A DNA stretch of 64,000 nucleotides from Skeletonema tropicum (Eukaryota; Bacillariophyta; Thalassiosirophyceae; Thalassiosirales; Thalassiosiraceae), in assembly GCA_037178625.1 (NCBI GenBank), contig JAWZXG010000045.1:1-64000 (forward strand), in the 5' to 3' direction. Below, in pieces: positions 50,339-62,674 of the stretch (position 1 is its first letter; each line of letters opens with the position of its first letter). The position numbers and the translations under genes were made by a program. The notes beneath the pieces are model-generated. The model searched no databases. It worked only from the letters and a program-made list of their open reading frames with translations, and was not told where the DNA came from.

Positions 50339-51719
50339 AAGACCGGCGCAAATGAAAATATTGCCAGGGCAAATTTCGTCAGCACGCTTGGCGCTAGATA
50401 TTTTTAAATTGCCCTCGTTCGACGATCGGGCGGGCTCTATGATGGGTTGATTGGTCGAAGATCCAAGACGCTTCGCTGAAGAACGATTCCTAGATCAGTG
50501 TGTGATCATGATTGGTTGGTACGGTGTGCATCATGGAAACAAACACAGTTCGGCCTCGCTACCGCTCACCCTCACACAACACACTTGGTGACAATCAGCG
50601 CCGTCAATGATTGGTTGGCACGATGGAGATCATGATCGGTTGGTACGATGTAGTGTGATGATGGAATGGTTGGTACGATGTAGTGTGATGATGTTTGGTT
50701 GGCACGATGAGGTTTAAGATTGTTGTTTGTTGTGAGGTGTTGGTACAATACCTGCGATGGGTGATAGGTTGGCACGTTGGGGATTAGGATCGTAGATTGG
50801 GAGTCGAGTGTGGTCAGTGATGGATTGGCACGTTGTGTGGAATGATGAAGATGGAAGCGAGCCGACCGGAGGGAGGGGAGCTGACGGTGGATTGGGATTA
50901 ATAGATGGACGGTTCATGTTCATGTGATGTTGGCCGAGCGGAGTCGAGGCCTGTTAAAGATGACGCCCCATTAAGTGGTCGTTCTTCAGCGAATCAGCGA
51001 AGCGTTCTTAGTCGGGGGCGAGGGCGACCCCTCCTGAGCACCGTTTATTGATATTGTGGATCTTACAGCATTAAAGTATCTTATATCTTACAGCATTAAA
51101 GTGGTCGCTTTTTTTGGATCTTCGACGTGCAAACTTTCTGGATGAGGCTGATCGATGCTTCTGTCTTTCGCGAGGCCCTTGGTCGAGCTGTGTTTATACA
51201 TTTTGATAGTAATAATAGTACCAATCGATAGAGCTGGATGAGACGATTGTAACAGTGGTTAATTTGTCGAATTTGATGATTTGGACCCTAATGGTGACAT
51301 CCTGGGTTCACAGCCGAACTTGGCCCCGATAGATCACTTTCTTGCCCCGTTTTTGACCGAGACGATCTGTAAAAAGTCGTCCAATTAGGCTGATTATACG
51401 CCTCATCGATAGAGCTGCTCAACAGCTTTCCAAAACGACACTTATAGCCCTCATTGGACTACTAGAACGGAAGATACCATACACAAGATACGGCCGTTGC
51501 ATCATTGGGTACCTTGCTATTATTTGATACTTGAGCTTGAGTGGTTAAACGGAAGAAGTGAGAAGGTGGTGCCGGAAGCAAATCTGATGGCCATCTATCT
51601 CATCGGAAAAAGTCCGCCCGCCAAGTGCAAAGTGCAACAATCAAAAAATCAAGCAAAGAGCAAAGAGCCATCACCGAGTAGCATGTAGGATGTGCCGACA
51701 ATTCGTCGTTGGTCGTTGG

Positions 51720-52709
51720 CTAAGCGTTGGATATGTTCGACACTGATGGGATCATTGATGACATCATTCCCCACGGATGCACCATCATTTGATTGTGGCG
51801 ATTTTTTGCCAAAGGCGGTACTAGTGGCTCTCCATTATTACTAACAACAACTTGTTGTCCACTTGACGAGGACGACAATGCCTCACGATAAAGTTGATGT
51901 ATATCATTCGACAACTCCAAAAATTCCAGGACATGATCGGCAGTAATTCTCATATCATCTTCAAATGCCACAAAGAAATCATAAAATTGCAACTTATCCC
52001 GAAGCACATATCGATGTTGTCGACTTAATGCATGATCACCATGACTAATTGCCTGATCTGGCTTCGGACGATTCTTGTTATAAGTATTTTTGTAATAGAG
52101 AGGTATAGCATCCTCCCACACTTCCAGTCCGACACCGCGGGGTAGAGCGTCAATAATGATTTGTCGTCGATGTGGTGCTAGGACCTTGTACCCGAGGATT
52201 AGATAGACATCCACTTGCCAGCCGCGAGATGTCATGGATGTGACCGAGTCAATGAGTGGTGGTAGCATGACGTGTTGTAGTCGATCAAAGCCGTGGGTGG
52301 TCCCTCTTGTTCCCTTGTCGTATTCTACGAGAGATGTTGTAATTAGGAGTACTCGGAGTGGTGGCTGTGGCTGTGGCTGTGGCTTGTCACGCTGCTGTGA
52401 TGTCGTCGATGATGAGGAAGATTTCTTTGCTCGGGCTCGCGATAGTATGCTCGGAATATCCCACGTCCAGTGATTTCGATCATTTCGATCGTATATATCC
52501 GTGCTCGTCAATAAGGACATATCATGTGACGATTCTTCTGAAAGGAGGCGTCGGCGTCGGCGCTGCAGCTGTTGTTGTTGTTGTTGCTCTGGAGTGCGAG
52601 TGATACTGATGCGCTTAGTTTGAAGTATTGTGTAGCAACATAGCACAACAGCAGCAGCAGCGACGGATGCGAAGAAGATTATTGATGTGTCAAGTCTCGT
52701 CATTTTCAT
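51720..52709 (-). CDS. Gene B, unit 16: altered C-terminus by one-base loss
   Basis: Loss of one t (gatttgtggcg reads gattgtggcg near 51793) shifts the frame after the AKNRH stretch. The last ~37 residues are replaced by a Met-rich tail ending SNISNA, for about 329 residues. Anchor, stem and EDDM core are intact. Units 4 and 11 use a similar tail frame through a different one-base loss a few bases away, which suggests either weak constraint on the tail or sequencing error in the t run. Confidence 0.5.
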   Translation of the reverse strand: MKMTRLDTSIIFFASVAAAAVVLCCYTILQTKRISITRTPEQQQQQQLQRRRRRLLSEESSHDMSLLTSTDIYDRNDRNHWTWDIPSILSRARAKKSSSSSTTSQQRDKPQPQPQPPLRVLLITTSLVEYDKGTRGTTHGFDRLQHVMLPPLIDSVTSMTSRGWQVDVYLILGYKVLAPHRRQIIIDALPRGVGLEVWEDAIPLYYKNTYNKNRPKPDQAISHGDHALSRQHRYVLRDKLQFYDFFVAFEDDMRITADHVLEFLELSNDIHQLYREALSSSSSGQQVVVSNNGEPLVPPLAKNRHNQMMVHPWGMMSSMIPSVSNISNA

Positions 52710-52981
52710 TCTTTGATAGAAGTACCACCGTGCTACATGGGCACGCTTCAACAATAGTCAATAGTATCGCAGCCTCTTGATGAGAGCGATGATTATGAGC
52801 TTAAGTAATGAATCTGCACCCACGTAAGTATGTACCATCACAAAGACATGCTTCATTCACTCAACCAACAAATCCAACTCAAACCTGCCTTCATTGACGA
52901 ACGGTACCCAAATACGCAATGAATGTTGCTTACTTCAAGAGAGTGAAAGAGAATCATCATGTTGTTACACTGAATACTTAT

Positions 52982-53624
52982 TTATTGCATCGAATAATAC
53001 GTATGCAAGAGACACGAATACGAGTATTGTGTATCGTAATGTTGAAGCTCCTTGTACATACGATCTTTCATCTTGTTTGTAATGATTTTATCAGCCTCCA
53101 TCAACCTTTTCAGATCTGTATCAAAGAATAAAGCTTTTGCAATGCGCTTTAGTGTCACGTCCATTGGCCTATCCATTGCTGATTGCCTGATATATATATC
53201 TGGCCTTGGATGATCCCAGGCTATTTCTCGTAGAGTTGGCACGATGGATTTATTCCCCACCGGAACGATGATGCAGCTTTTCCATTGATCGAATTGTGGC
53301 TCCACTCGCAGTCCCGTGGCCCAAACAAACTCCTCCGCACTACTCCAACCTCCAACCCTTCCAAATTCACGTTTCCCTTCATATCTTCTCTTCCAATGGT
53401 CGTATTAATGCGATGAGTGGTGATTTGGAAAGCTCTCGTCAAGCTCTATCGATTGGGCACACTACCAAGGCGAAATATCAATCCTTTGTCAATCGCCTCA
53501 ACTCGAGAGGGGTCTAGAAAGTCATCCCCAGCGCCAAAGTCGGTCCAAAATTTTGAATTTTCAACAAATGGACCATCTCCATCATCAAAACCATCAACAT
53601 CACTATTATCACCACGAAACACAT
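52982..53624 (-). pseudogene. Candidate gene A, unit 17: two homopolymer losses
   Basis: One c of the ccccc run (~53256) and one a of the aaaa run (~53566) are missing. Each loss joins different frames, giving a 107-codon frame at the C-terminal side that the other units lack. Confidence 0.32.
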
Positions 53625-54936
53625 AAGACCGGCGCAAATGAAAATATTGCCAGGGCAAATTTCGTCAGCACGCTTGGCGCTAGATATTTTTAAATTGCCC
53701 TCGTTCGACGATCGGGCGGGCTCTATGATGGGTTGATTGGTCGAAGATCCAAGACGCTTCGCTGAAGAACGATTCCTAGATCAGTGTGTGATCATGATTG
53801 GTTGGTACGGTGTGCATCATGGAAACAAACACAGTTCGGCCTCGCTACCGCTCACCCTCACACAACACACTTGGTGACAATCAGCGCCGTCAATGATTGG
53901 TTGGCACGATGGAGATCATGATCGGTTGGTACGATGTAGTGTGATGATGGAATGGTTGGTACGATGTAGTGTGATGATGTTTGGTTGGCACGATGAGGTT
54001 TAAGATTGTTGTTTGTTGTGAGGTGTTGGTACAATACCTGCGATGGGTGATAGGTTGGCACGTTGGGGATTAGGATCGTAGATTGGGAGTCGAGTGTGGT
54101 CAGTGATGGATTGGCACGTTGTGTGGAATGATGAAGATGGAAGCGAGCCGACCGGAGGGAGGGGAGCTGACGGTGGATTGGGATTAATAGATGGACGGTT
54201 CATGTTCATGTGATGTTGGCCGAGCGGAGTCGAGGCCTGTTAAAGATGACGCCCCATTAAGTGGTCGTTCTTCAGCGAATCAGCGAAGCGTTCTTAGTCG
54301 GGGGCGAGGGCGACCCCTCCCTGAGCACCGTTTATTGATATTGTGGATCTTACAGCATTAAAGTATCTTATATCTTACAGCATTAAAGTGGTCGCTTTTT
54401 TTGGATCTTCGACGTGCAAACTTTCTGGATGAGGCTGATCGATGCTTCTGTCTTTCGCGAGGCCCTTGGTCGAGCTGTGTTTATACATTTTGATAGTAAT
54501 AATAGTACCAATCGATAGAGCTGGATGAGACGATTGTAACAGTGGTTAATTTGTCGAATTTGATGATTTGGACCCTAATGGTGACATCCTGGGTTCACAG
54601 CCGAACTTGGCCCCGATAGATCACTTTCTTGCCCCGTTTTTGACCGAGACGATCTGTAAAAAGTCGTCCAATTAGGCTGATTATACGCCTCATCGATAGA
54701 GCTGCTCAACAGCTTTCCAAAAACGACACTTATAGCCCTCATTGGACTACTAGAACGGAAGATACCATACACAAGATACGGCCGTTGCATCATTGGGTAC
54801 CTTGCTATTATTTGATACTTGAGCTTGAGTGGTTAAACGGAAGAAGTGAGAAGGTGGTGCCGGAAGCAAATCTGATGGCCATCTATCTCATCGGAAAAAG
54901 TCCGCCCGCCAAGTGCAAAGTGCAACAATCAAAAAA

Positions 54937-56006
54937 TCAAGCAAAGAGCAAAGAGCCATCACCGAGTAGCATGTAGGATGTGCCGACAATTCGTCGTTGG
55001 TCGTTGGCTAAGCGTTGGATATGTTCGACACTGATGGGATCATTGATGACATCATTCCCCACGGATGCACCATCATTTGATTTGTGGCGATTTTTTGCCA
55101 AAGGCGGTACTAGTGGCTCTCCATTATTACTAACAACAACTTGTTGTCCACTTGACGAGGACGACAATGCCTCACGATAAAGTTGATGTATATCATTCGA
55201 CAACTCCAAAAATTCCAGGACATGATCGGCAGTAATTCTCATATCATCTTCAAATGCCACAAAGAAATCATAAAATTGCAACTTATCCCGAAGCACATAT
55301 CGATGTTGTCGACTTAATGCATGATCACCATGACTAATTGCCTGATCTGGCTTCGGACGATTCTTGTTATAAGTATTTTTGTAATAGAGAGGTATAGCAT
55401 CCTCCCACACTTCCAGTCCGACACCGCGGGGTAGAGCGTCAATAATGATTTGTCGTCGATGTGGTGCTAGGACCTTGTACCCGAGGATTAGATAGACATC
55501 CACCTTGCCAGCCGCGAGATGTCATGGATGTGACCGAGTCAATGAGTGGTGGTAGCATGACGTGTTGTAGTCGATCAAAGCCGTGGGTGGTCCCTCTTGT
55601 TCCCTTGTCGTATTCTACGAGAGATGTTGTAATTAGGAGTACTCGGAGTGGTGGCTGTGGCTGTGGCTGTGGCTTGTTGTCACGCTGCTGTGATGTCGTC
55701 GATGATGAGGAAGATTTCTTTGCTCGGGCTCGCGATAGTATGCTCGGAATATCCCACGTCCAGTGATTTCGATCATTTCGATCGTATATATCCGTGCTCG
55801 TCAATAAGGACATATCATGTGACGATTCTTCTGAAAGGAGGCGTCGGCGTCGGCGCTGCAGCTGTTGTTGTTGTTGTTGCTCTGGAGTGCGAGTGATACT
55901 GATGCGCTTAGTTTGAAGTTCTATTGTGTAGCAAACATAGCACAACAGCAGCAGCAGCGACGGATGCGAAGAAGATTATTGATGTGTCAAGTCTCGTCAT
56001 TTTCAT
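54937..56006 (-). pseudogene. Gene B, unit 17: two frameshifts
   Basis: An extra a in agcaaacatag (~55934) breaks the membrane segment, and an extra c in ccaccttgcc (~55504) breaks the VDVYLILGY strand. The rest, including EDDM and the normal tail, is open. In-frame changes are the extra Glu codon and a tgt insertion beside the Pro-Gln run. Confidence 0.58.
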
Positions 56007-56278
56007 TCTTTGATAGAAGTACCACCGTGCTACATGGGCACGCTTCAACAATAGTCAATAGTATCGCAGCCTCTTGATGAGAGCGATGATTATGAGCTTA
56101 AGTAATGAATCTGCACCCACGTAAGTATGTACCATCACAAAGACATGCTTCATTCACTCAACCAACAAATCCAACTCAAACCTGCCTTCATTGACGAACG
56201 GTACCCAAATACGCAATGAATGTTGCTTACTTCAAGAGAGTGAAAGAGAATCATCATGTTGTTACACTGAATACTTAT

Positions 56279-56927
56279 TTATTGCATCGAATAATACGTA
56301 TGCAAGAGACACGAATACGAGTATTGTGTATCGTAATGTTGAAGCTCCTTGTACATACGATCTTTCATCTTGTTTGTAATGATTTTATCAGCCTCCATCA
56401 ACCTTTTCAGATCTGTATCAAAGAATAAAGCTTTTGCAATGCGCTTTAGTGTCACGTCCATTGGCCTATCCATTGCTGATTGCCTGATATATATATCTGG
56501 CCTTGGATGATCCCAGGCTATTTCTCGTAGAGTTGGCACGATGGATTTATTCCCCCACCGGAACGATGATGCAGCTTTTCCATTGATCGAATTGTGGCTC
56601 CACTCGCAGCAGTCCCGTGGCCCAAACAAACTCCTCCGCACTACTCCAACCTCCAACCCTTCCAAATTCACGTTTCCCTTCATATCTTCTCTTCCAATGG
56701 TCGTATTAATGCGATGAGTGGTGATTTGGAAAGCTCTCGTCAAGCTCTATCGATTGGGCACACTACCAAGGCGAAATATCAATCCTTTGTCAATCGCCTC
56801 AACTCGAGAGGGGTCTAGAAAAGTCATCCCCAGCGCCAAAGTCGGTCCAAAATTTTGAATTTTCAACAAAATGGACCATCTCCATCATCAAAACCATCAA
56901 CATCACTATTATCACCACGAAACACAT
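56279..56927 (-). pseudogene. Candidate gene A, unit 18: one extra base in first stretch
   Basis: GCAGCAG allele with an open second stretch. An extra a in gtctagaaaagtc (~56821) shifts the first stretch. Confidence 0.33.
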
Positions 56928-58240
56928 AAGACCGGCGCAAATGAAAATATTGCCAGGGCAAATTTCGTCAGCACGCTTGGCGCTAGATATTTTTAAATTG
57001 CCCTCGTTCGACGATCGGGCGGGCTCTATGATGGGTTGATTGGTCGAAGATCCAAGACGCTTCGCTGAAGAACGATTCCTAGATCAGTGTGTGATCATGA
57101 TTGGTTGGTACGGTGTGCATCATGGAAACAAACACAGTTCGGCCTCGCTACCGCTCACCCTCACACAACACACTTGGTGACAATCAGCGCCGTCAATGAT
57201 TGGTTGGCACGATGGAGATCATGATCGGTTGGTACGATGTAGTGTGATGATGGAATGGTTGGTACGATGTAGTGTGATGATGTTTGGTTGGCACGATGAG
57301 GTTTAAGATTGTTGTTTGTTGTGAGGTGTTGGTACAATACCTGCGATGGGTGATAGGTTGGCACGTTGGGGATTAGGATCGTAGATTGGGAGTCGAGTGT
57401 GGTCAGTGATGGATTGGCACGTTGTGTGGAATGATGAAGATGGAAGCGAGCCGACCGGAGGGAGGGGAGCTGACGGTGGATTGGGATTAATAGATGGACG
57501 GTTCATGTTCATGTGATGTTGGCCGAGCGGAGTCGAGGCCTGTTAAAGATGACGCCCCATTAAGTGGTCGTTCTTCAGCGAATCAGCGAAGCGTTCTTAG
57601 TCGGGGGCGAGGGCGACCCCTCCCTGAGCACCGTTTATTGATATTGTGGATCTTACAGCATTAAAGTATCTTATATCTTACAGCATTAAAGTGGTCGCTT
57701 TTTTTGGATCTTCGACGTGCAAACTTTCTGGATGAGGCTGATCGATGCTTCTGTCTTTCGCGAGGCCCTTGGTCGAGCTGTGTTTTATACATTTTGATAG
57801 TAATAATAGTACCAATCGATAGAGCTGGATGAGACGATTGTAACAGTGGTTAATTTGTCGAATTTGATGATTTGGACCCTAATGGTGACATCCTGGGTTC
57901 ACAGCCGAACTTGGCCCCGATAGATCACTTTCTTGCCCCGTTTTTGACCGAGAACGATCTGTAAAAAGTCGTCCAATTAGGCTGATTATACGCCTCATCG
58001 ATAGAGCTGCTCAACAGCTTTCCAAAACGACACTTATAGCCCTCATTGGACTACTAGAACGGAAGATACCATACACAAGATACGGCCGTTGCATCATTGG
58101 GTACCTTGCTATTATTTGATACTTGAGCTTGAGTGGTTAAACGGAAGAAGTGAGAAGGTGGTGCCGGAAGCAAATCTGATGGCCATCTATCTCATCGGAA
58201 AAAGTCCGCCCGCCAAGTGCAAAGTGCAACAATCAAAAAA

Positions 58241-59310
58241 TCAAGCAAAGAGCAAAGAGCCATCACCGAGTAGCATGTAGGATGTGCCGACAATTCGTCG
58301 TTGGTCGTTGGCTAAGCGTTGGATATGTTCGACACTGATGGGATCATTGATGACATCATTCCCCACGGATGCACCATCATTTGATTTGTGGCGATTTTTT
58401 GCCAAAGGCGGTACTAGTGGCTCTCCATTATTACTAACAACAACTTGTTGTCCACTTGACGAGGACGACAATGCCTCACGATAAAGTTGATGTATATCAT
58501 TCGACAACTCCAAAAATTCCAGGACATGATCGGCAGTAATTCTCATATCATCTTCAAATGCCACAAAGAAATCATAAAATTGCAACTTATCCCGAAGCAC
58601 ATATCGATGTTGTCGACTTAATGCATGATCACCATGACTAATTGCCTGATCTGGCTTCGGACGATTCTTGTTATAAGTATTTTTGTAATAATAGAGAGGT
58701 ATAGCATCCTCCCACACTTCCAGTCCGACACCGCGGGGTAGAGCGTCAATAATGATTTGTCGTCGATGTGGTGCTAGGACCTTGTACCCGAGGATTAGAT
58801 AGACATTCCACTTGCCAGCCGCGAGATGTCATGGATGTGACCGAGTCAATGAGTGGTGGTAGCATGACGTGTTGTAGTCGATCAAAGCCGTGGGTGGTCC
58901 CTCTTGTTCCCTTGTCGTATTCTACGAGAGATGTTGTAATTAGGAGTACTCGGAGTGGTGGCTGTGGCTGGTGGCTGTGGCTTGTCACGCTGCTTGTGAT
59001 GTCGTCGATGATGAGGAAGATTTCTTTGCTCGGGCTCGCGATAGTATGCTCGGAATATCCCACGTCCAGTGATTTCGATCATTTCGATCGTATATATCCG
59101 TGCTCGTCAATAAGGACATATCATGTGACGATTCTTCTGAAAGGAGGCGTCGGCGTCGGCGCTGCAGCTGTTGTTGTTGTTGTTGCTCTGGAGTGCGAGT
59201 GATATACTGATGCGCTTAGTTTGAAGTATTGTGTAGCAACATAGCACAACAGCAGCAGCAGCGACGGATGCGAAGAAGATTATTGATGTGTCAAGTCTCG
59301 TCATTTTCAT
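58241..59310 (-). pseudogene. Gene B, unit 18: several frameshifts
   Basis: Extra bases near 58806, 58970, 58994 and 59205 interrupt the stem and first strands. A 3-bp insertion near 58690 adds a Tyr (YYYKN). The EDDM-to-stop part is open. Confidence 0.55.
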
Positions 59311-59584
59311 TCTTTGATAGAAGTACCACCGTGCTACATGGGCACGCTTCAACAATAGTCAATAGTATCGCAGCCTCTTGATGAGAGCGATGATTATGAG
59401 CTTAAGTAATGAATCTGCACCCACCGTAAGTATGTACCATCACAAAGACATGCTTCATTCACTCCAACCAACAAATCCAACTCAAACCTGCCTTCATTGA
59501 CGAACGGTACCCAAATACGCAATGAATGTTGCTTACTTCAAGAGAGTGAAAGAGAATCATCATGTTGTTACACTGAATACTTAT

Positions 59585-60236
59585 TTATTGCATCGAATAA
59601 TACGTATGCAAGAGACACGAATACGAGTATTGTGTATCGTAATGTTGAAGCTCCTTGTACATACGATCTTTCATCTTGTTTGTAATGATTTTATCAGCCT
59701 CCATCAACCTTTTCAGATCTGTATCAAAGAATAAAGCTTTTGCAATGCGCTTTAGTGTCACGTCCATTGGCCTATCCATTGCTGATTGCCTGATATATAT
59801 ATCTGGCCTTGGATGATCCCAGGCTATTTCTCGTAGAGTTGGCACGATGGATTTATTCCCCCACCGGAACGATGATGCAGCTTTTCCATTGATCGAATTG
59901 TGGCTCCACTCGCATGCAGTCCCGTGGCCCAAACAAACTCCTCCGCACTACTCCAACCTCCAACCCTTCCAAATTCACGTTTCCCTTCATATCTTCTCTT
60001 CCAATGGTCGTATTAATGCGATGAGTGGTGATTTGGAAAGCTCTCGTCAAGCTCTATCGAGATTGGGCACACTACCAAGGCGAAATATCAATCCTTTGTC
60101 AATCGCCTCAACTCGAGAGGGGTCTAGAAAGTCATCCCCAGCGCCAAAGTCGGTCCAAAATTTTGAATTTTCAACAAAATGGACCATCTCCATCATTCAA
60201 AACCATCAACATCACTATTATCACCACGAAACACAT
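59585..60236 (-). pseudogene. Candidate gene A, unit 19: +4 allele and two more indels
   Basis: GCATGCAG, a duplicated ga near 60061 and an extra t near 60196. Confidence 0.32.
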
Positions 60237-61547
60237 AAGACCGGCGCAAATGAAAATATTGCCAGGGCAAATTTCGTCAGCACGCTTGGCGCTAGATATT
60301 TTTAAATTGCCCTCGTTCGACGATCGGGCGGGCTCTATGATGGGTTGATTGGTCGAAGATCCAAGACGCTTCGCTGAAGAACGATTCCTAGATCAGTGTG
60401 TGATCATGATTGGTTGGTACGGTGTGCATCATGGAAACAAACACAGTTCGGCCTCGCTACCGCTCACCCTCACACAACACACTTGGTGACAATCAGCGCC
60501 GTCAATGATTGGTTGGCACGATGGAGATCATGATCGGTTGGTACGATGTAGTGTGATGATGGAATGGTTGGTACGATGTAGTGTGATGATGTTTGGTTGG
60601 CACGATGAGGTTTAAGATTGTTGTTTGTTGTGAGGTGTTGGTACAATACCTGCGATGGGTGATAGGTTGGCACGTTGGGGATTAGGATCGTAGATTGGGA
60701 GTCGAGTGTGGTCAGTGATGGATTGGCACGTTGTGTGGAATGATGAAGATGGAAGCGAGCCGACCGGAGGGAGGGGAGCTGACGGTGGATTGGGATTAAT
60801 AGATGGACGGTTCATGTTCATGTGATGTTGGCCGAGCGGAGTCGAGGCCTGTTAAAGATGACGCCCCATTAAGTGGTCGTTCTTCAGCGAATCAGCGAAG
60901 CGTTCTTAGTCGGGGGCGAGGGCGACCCCTCCCTGAGCACCGTTTATTGATATTGTGGATCTTACAGCATTAAAGTATCTTATATCTTACAGCATTAAAG
61001 TGGTCGCTTTTTTTGGATCTTCGACGTGCAAACTTTCTGGATGAGGCTGATCGATGCTTCTGTCTTTCGCGAGGCCCTTGGTCGAGCTGTGTTTATACAT
61101 TTTGATAGTAATAATAGTACCAATCGATAGAGCTGGATGAGACGATTGTAACAGTGGTTAATTTGTCGAATTTGATGATTTGGACCCTAATGGTGACATC
61201 CTGGGTTCACAGCCGAACTTGGCCCCGATAGATCACTTTCTTGCCCCGTTTTTGACCGAGACGATCTGTAAAAAGTCGTCCAATTAGGCTGATTATACGC
61301 CTCATCGATAGAGCTGCTCAACAGCTTTCCAAAACGACACTTATAGCCCTCATTGGACTACTAGAACGGAAGATACCATACACAAGATACGGCCGTTGCA
61401 TCATTGGGTACCTTGCTATTATTTGATACTTGAGCTTGAGTGGTTAAACGGAAGAAGTGAGAAGGTGGTGCCGGAAGCAAATCTGATGGCCATCTATCTC
61501 ATCGGAAAAAGTCCGCCCGCCAAGTGCAAAGTGCAACAATCAAAAAA

Positions 61548-62609
61548 TCAAGCAAAGAGCAAAGAGCCATCACCGAGTAGCATGTAGGATGTGCCGACAA
61601 TTCGTCGTTGGTCGTTGGCTAAGCGTTGGATATGTTCGACACTGATGGGATCATTGATGACATCATTCCCCACGGATGCACCATCATTTGATTTGTGGCG
61701 ATTTTTTGCCAAAGGCGGTACTAGTGGCTCTCCATTATTACTAACAACAACTTGTTGTCCACTTGACGAGGACGACAATGCCTCACGATAAAGTTGATGT
61801 ATATCATTCGACAACTCCAAAAATTCCAGGACATGATCGGCAGTAATTCTCATATCATCTTCAAATGCCACAAAGAAATCATAAAATTGCAACTTATCCC
61901 GAAGCACATATCGATGTTGTCGACTTAATGCATGATCACCATGACTAATTGCCTGATCTGGCTTCGGACGATTCTTGTTATAAGTATTTTTGTAATAGAG
62001 AGGTATAGCATCCTCCCACACTTCCAGTCCGACACCGCGGGGTAGAGCGTCAATAATGATTTGTCGTCGATGTGGTGCTAGGACCTTGTACCCGAGGATT
62101 AGATAGACATCCACTTGCCAGCCGCGAGATGTCATGGATGTGACCGAGTCAATGAGTGGTGGTAGCATGACGTGTTGTAGTCGATCAAAGCCGTGGGTGG
62201 TCCCTCTTGTTCCCTTGTCGTATTCTACGAGAGATGTTGTAATTAGGAGTACTCGGAGTGGTGGCTGTGGCTGTGGCTGTGGCTTGTCACGCTGCTGTGA
62301 TGTCGTCGATGATGAGGAAGATTTCTTTGCTCGGGCTCGCGATAGTATGCTCGGAATATCCCACGTCCAGTGATTTCGATCATTTCGATCGTATATATCC
62401 GTGCTCGTCAATAAGGACATATCATGTGACGATTCTTCTGAAAGGAGGCGTCGGCGTCGGCGCTGCAGCTGTTGTTGTTGTTGTTGCTCTGGAGTGCGAG
62501 TGATACTGATGCGCTTAGTTTGAAGTATTGTGTAGCAACATAGCACAACAGCAGCAGCAGCGACGGATGCGAAGAAGATTATTGATGTGTCAAGTCTCGT
62601 CATTTTCAT
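61548..62609 (-). CDS. Gene B, unit 19: intact, consensus allele
   Basis: 353 codons, consensus protein. The candidate gene A of unit 20 lies upstream on the same strand and is open. Confidence 0.67.
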   Translation of the reverse strand: MKMTRLDTSIIFFASVAAAAVVLCCYTILQTKRISITRTPEQQQQQQLQRRRRRLLSEESSHDMSLLTSTDIYDRNDRNHWTWDIPSILSRARAKKSSSSSTTSQQRDKPQPQPQPPLRVLLITTSLVEYDKGTRGTTHGFDRLQHVMLPPLIDSVTSMTSRGWQVDVYLILGYKVLAPHRRQIIIDALPRGVGLEVWEDAIPLYYKNTYNKNRPKPDQAISHGDHALSRQHRYVLRDKLQFYDFFVAFEDDMRITADHVLEFLELSNDIHQLYREALSSSSSGQQVVVSNNGEPLVPPLAKNRHKSNDGASVGNDVINDPISVEHIQRLANDQRRIVGTSYMLLGDGSLLFA

Positions 62610-62674
62610 TCTTTGATAGAAGTACCACCGTGCTACATGGGCACGCTTCAACAATAGTCAATAGTATCGCAGCC

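Larger units (their letters stand above)
49483..52774 (-). repeat. Array unit 16 (3292 bp)
   Basis: GCATGCAG allele. Single-base losses near 51032 and 51793; the second changes the C-terminus of gene B. Confidence 0.95.
52775..56071 (-). repeat. Array unit 17 (3297 bp)
   Basis: GCAG allele and the extra Glu codon. It has one-base homopolymer losses near 53256 and 53566 and private insertions in gene B. Confidence 0.95.
56072..59375 (-). repeat. Array unit 18 (3304 bp)
   Basis: GCAGCAG allele. Private indels cluster in gene B (58690, 58806, 58970, 58994, 59205). Confidence 0.95.
59376..62674 (-). repeat. Array unit 19 (3299 bp)
   Basis: GCATGCAG allele. Small insertions lie near 59425, 59465, 60061 and 60196. 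Gene B is uninterrupted. Confidence 0.95.

Noticed and set aside
53221..53305. Alternative frame AEEFVWATGLRVEPQFDQWKS as the true coding frame of gene A
   Set aside because: It is short, needs the +4 allele or a lost c to join anything, and the other frame is open over a far longer distance in most units with the GCAG allele.
53446..53658. 70-codon minus-strand frame in units 4, 5 and 17 with YFHLRRSYVFRGDNSD
   Set aside because: It exists only where one a is missing from a homopolymer. In the consensus the same DNA reads as the hydrophobic segment of candidate gene A.
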